DNA of 13,375 nucleotides, from NCBI GenBank assembly GCA_903890595.1, contig CAITBU010000091.1, positions 1 to 13,375 on the forward strand, given 5' to 3'. The DNA is from an uncultured Holophagaceae bacterium. Lineage in GTDB: Bacteria > Acidobacteriota > Holophagae > Holophagales > Holophagaceae. The translations under genes were made by a program, and so were the position numbers. The notes below the pieces were generated by a model that was given only the letters and a program-made list of their open reading frames with translations, was not told the DNA's origin and did no database searches. Shown here piece after piece: positions 13,041 to 13,375 of this stretch (its first letter is position 1; the number at the start of each line of letters is the position of its first letter).

Positions 13041-13375
13041 ATGCGCGTCCTGCTCTGCTGTTGCCTTACGGTCCTGGCCTCGGCCGGGGAGCCTACTTTG
13101 CCCGGTCGTAACCCGGCCTTCCTGGCCCAGATCGTGGCGGACTCCGAGGGTGGCACCCGCCCCTGGAAGACCTTCCGGACCCCGGTGGAGGGTGGCTCGG
13201 CCACCGTCGAGGTGGTGGGTGAGCTGACCCGGGAGGAGCTGCGGGAGGTGGCCTTCCAGGAGTTTCTCGTCTGGTTCCATGCGGACCTGCGGGCCTTCCT
13301 TCTCCGGATCGGCGGCCAGCCCAGCGCAGATGCAGGGGCAGCAGCCATGGCCGCCCTCCGCTACGGGGGGCAGCC
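13041..13375 (+). CDS. Secreted hypothetical protein, 3' end missing
   Basis: The frame starts at ATG 13041 and stays open to the right edge (111 codons visible). It begins MRVLLCCCLTVLASAGEP, a short positively charged and hydrophobic stretch like a Sec signal peptide with probable cleavage after ASA. The rest (FLAQIVADSEGGTRPWKTF, then VEVVGELTREELREVAFQEFLVWFHADLRAFLLRIGG) suggests a folded, partly helical protein, but I recognise no family. Codon use matches the rest of the window, and GC at third positions is high. No Shine-Dalgarno is visible: the upstream leader is pyrimidine-rich with a run of eight C (13013-13020). Coding is supported by the signal-peptide-like start and uninterrupted frame. 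The function cannot be inferred. Confidence 0.65.
   Translation, partial: MRVLLCCCLTVLASAGEPTLPGRNPAFLAQIVADSEGGTRPWKTFRTPVEGGSATVEVVGELTREELREVAFQEFLVWFHADLRAFLLRIGGQPSADAGAAAMAALRYGGQ

Overview
The window is GC-rich, gene-dense bacterial DNA carrying a flagellar hook operon, which fits a motile diderm. The overall style (FliK/FlgD/FlgE, a Ser/Thr kinase fused to TolB/FlgO-like and TPR regions, a FhlA-like sigma-54 activator, rare TTG starts) resembles Acidobacteriota of the Geothrix/Holophaga type. That placement is an inference from general resemblance, not a search result.

Layout. (1) 1-3580, plus strand: the 3' part of fliK, then flgD and a long flgE, closed by a strong intrinsic terminator. 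Together these make the hook scaffold, the hook subunit and the hook-length ruler. (2) 3600-5036, plus strand: ispG (last-but-one step of the MEP isoprenoid pathway) overlapping yidD (membrane protein insertion factor). (3) 5085-6752, plus strand: an AT-rich promoter-like island and a structured leader in front of ric/ytfE (di-iron repair of Fe-S clusters after nitrosative or oxidative damage), then a plsC-type acyltransferase. (4) 6757-10937: a large membrane-anchored Ser/Thr kinase with a TolB/FlgO-like region and TPRs on the minus strand, diverging from a GAF-AAA+-HTH sigma-54 activator on the plus strand. They share an intergenic region of about 120 bp. (5) 10938-11294: a gene-free stretch filled by a 243-bp nested palindromic element. 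(6) 11295-12832, minus strand: miaA (tRNA i6A37 prenylation) overlapping by ATGA a crotonase-fold gene that has lost both canonical catalytic glutamates. (7) 12833-13375: a second, unrelated inverted array of heptamers, followed by the 5' part of a secreted protein of unknown function.

IspG and MiaA are metabolically linked, since the MEP pathway supplies the DMAPP used by MiaA. They are not in the same operon here.

The most unusual items are the two intergenic repeat elements. Both have short units tandemly repeated three or four times at each end in inverted orientation. The others are the ric leader, where a hairpin loop is complementary to the ribosome binding site, and the crotonase homologue without catalytic glutamates. 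No complete new multi-gene system is evident: most genes are recognisable housekeeping, flagellar or regulatory families.
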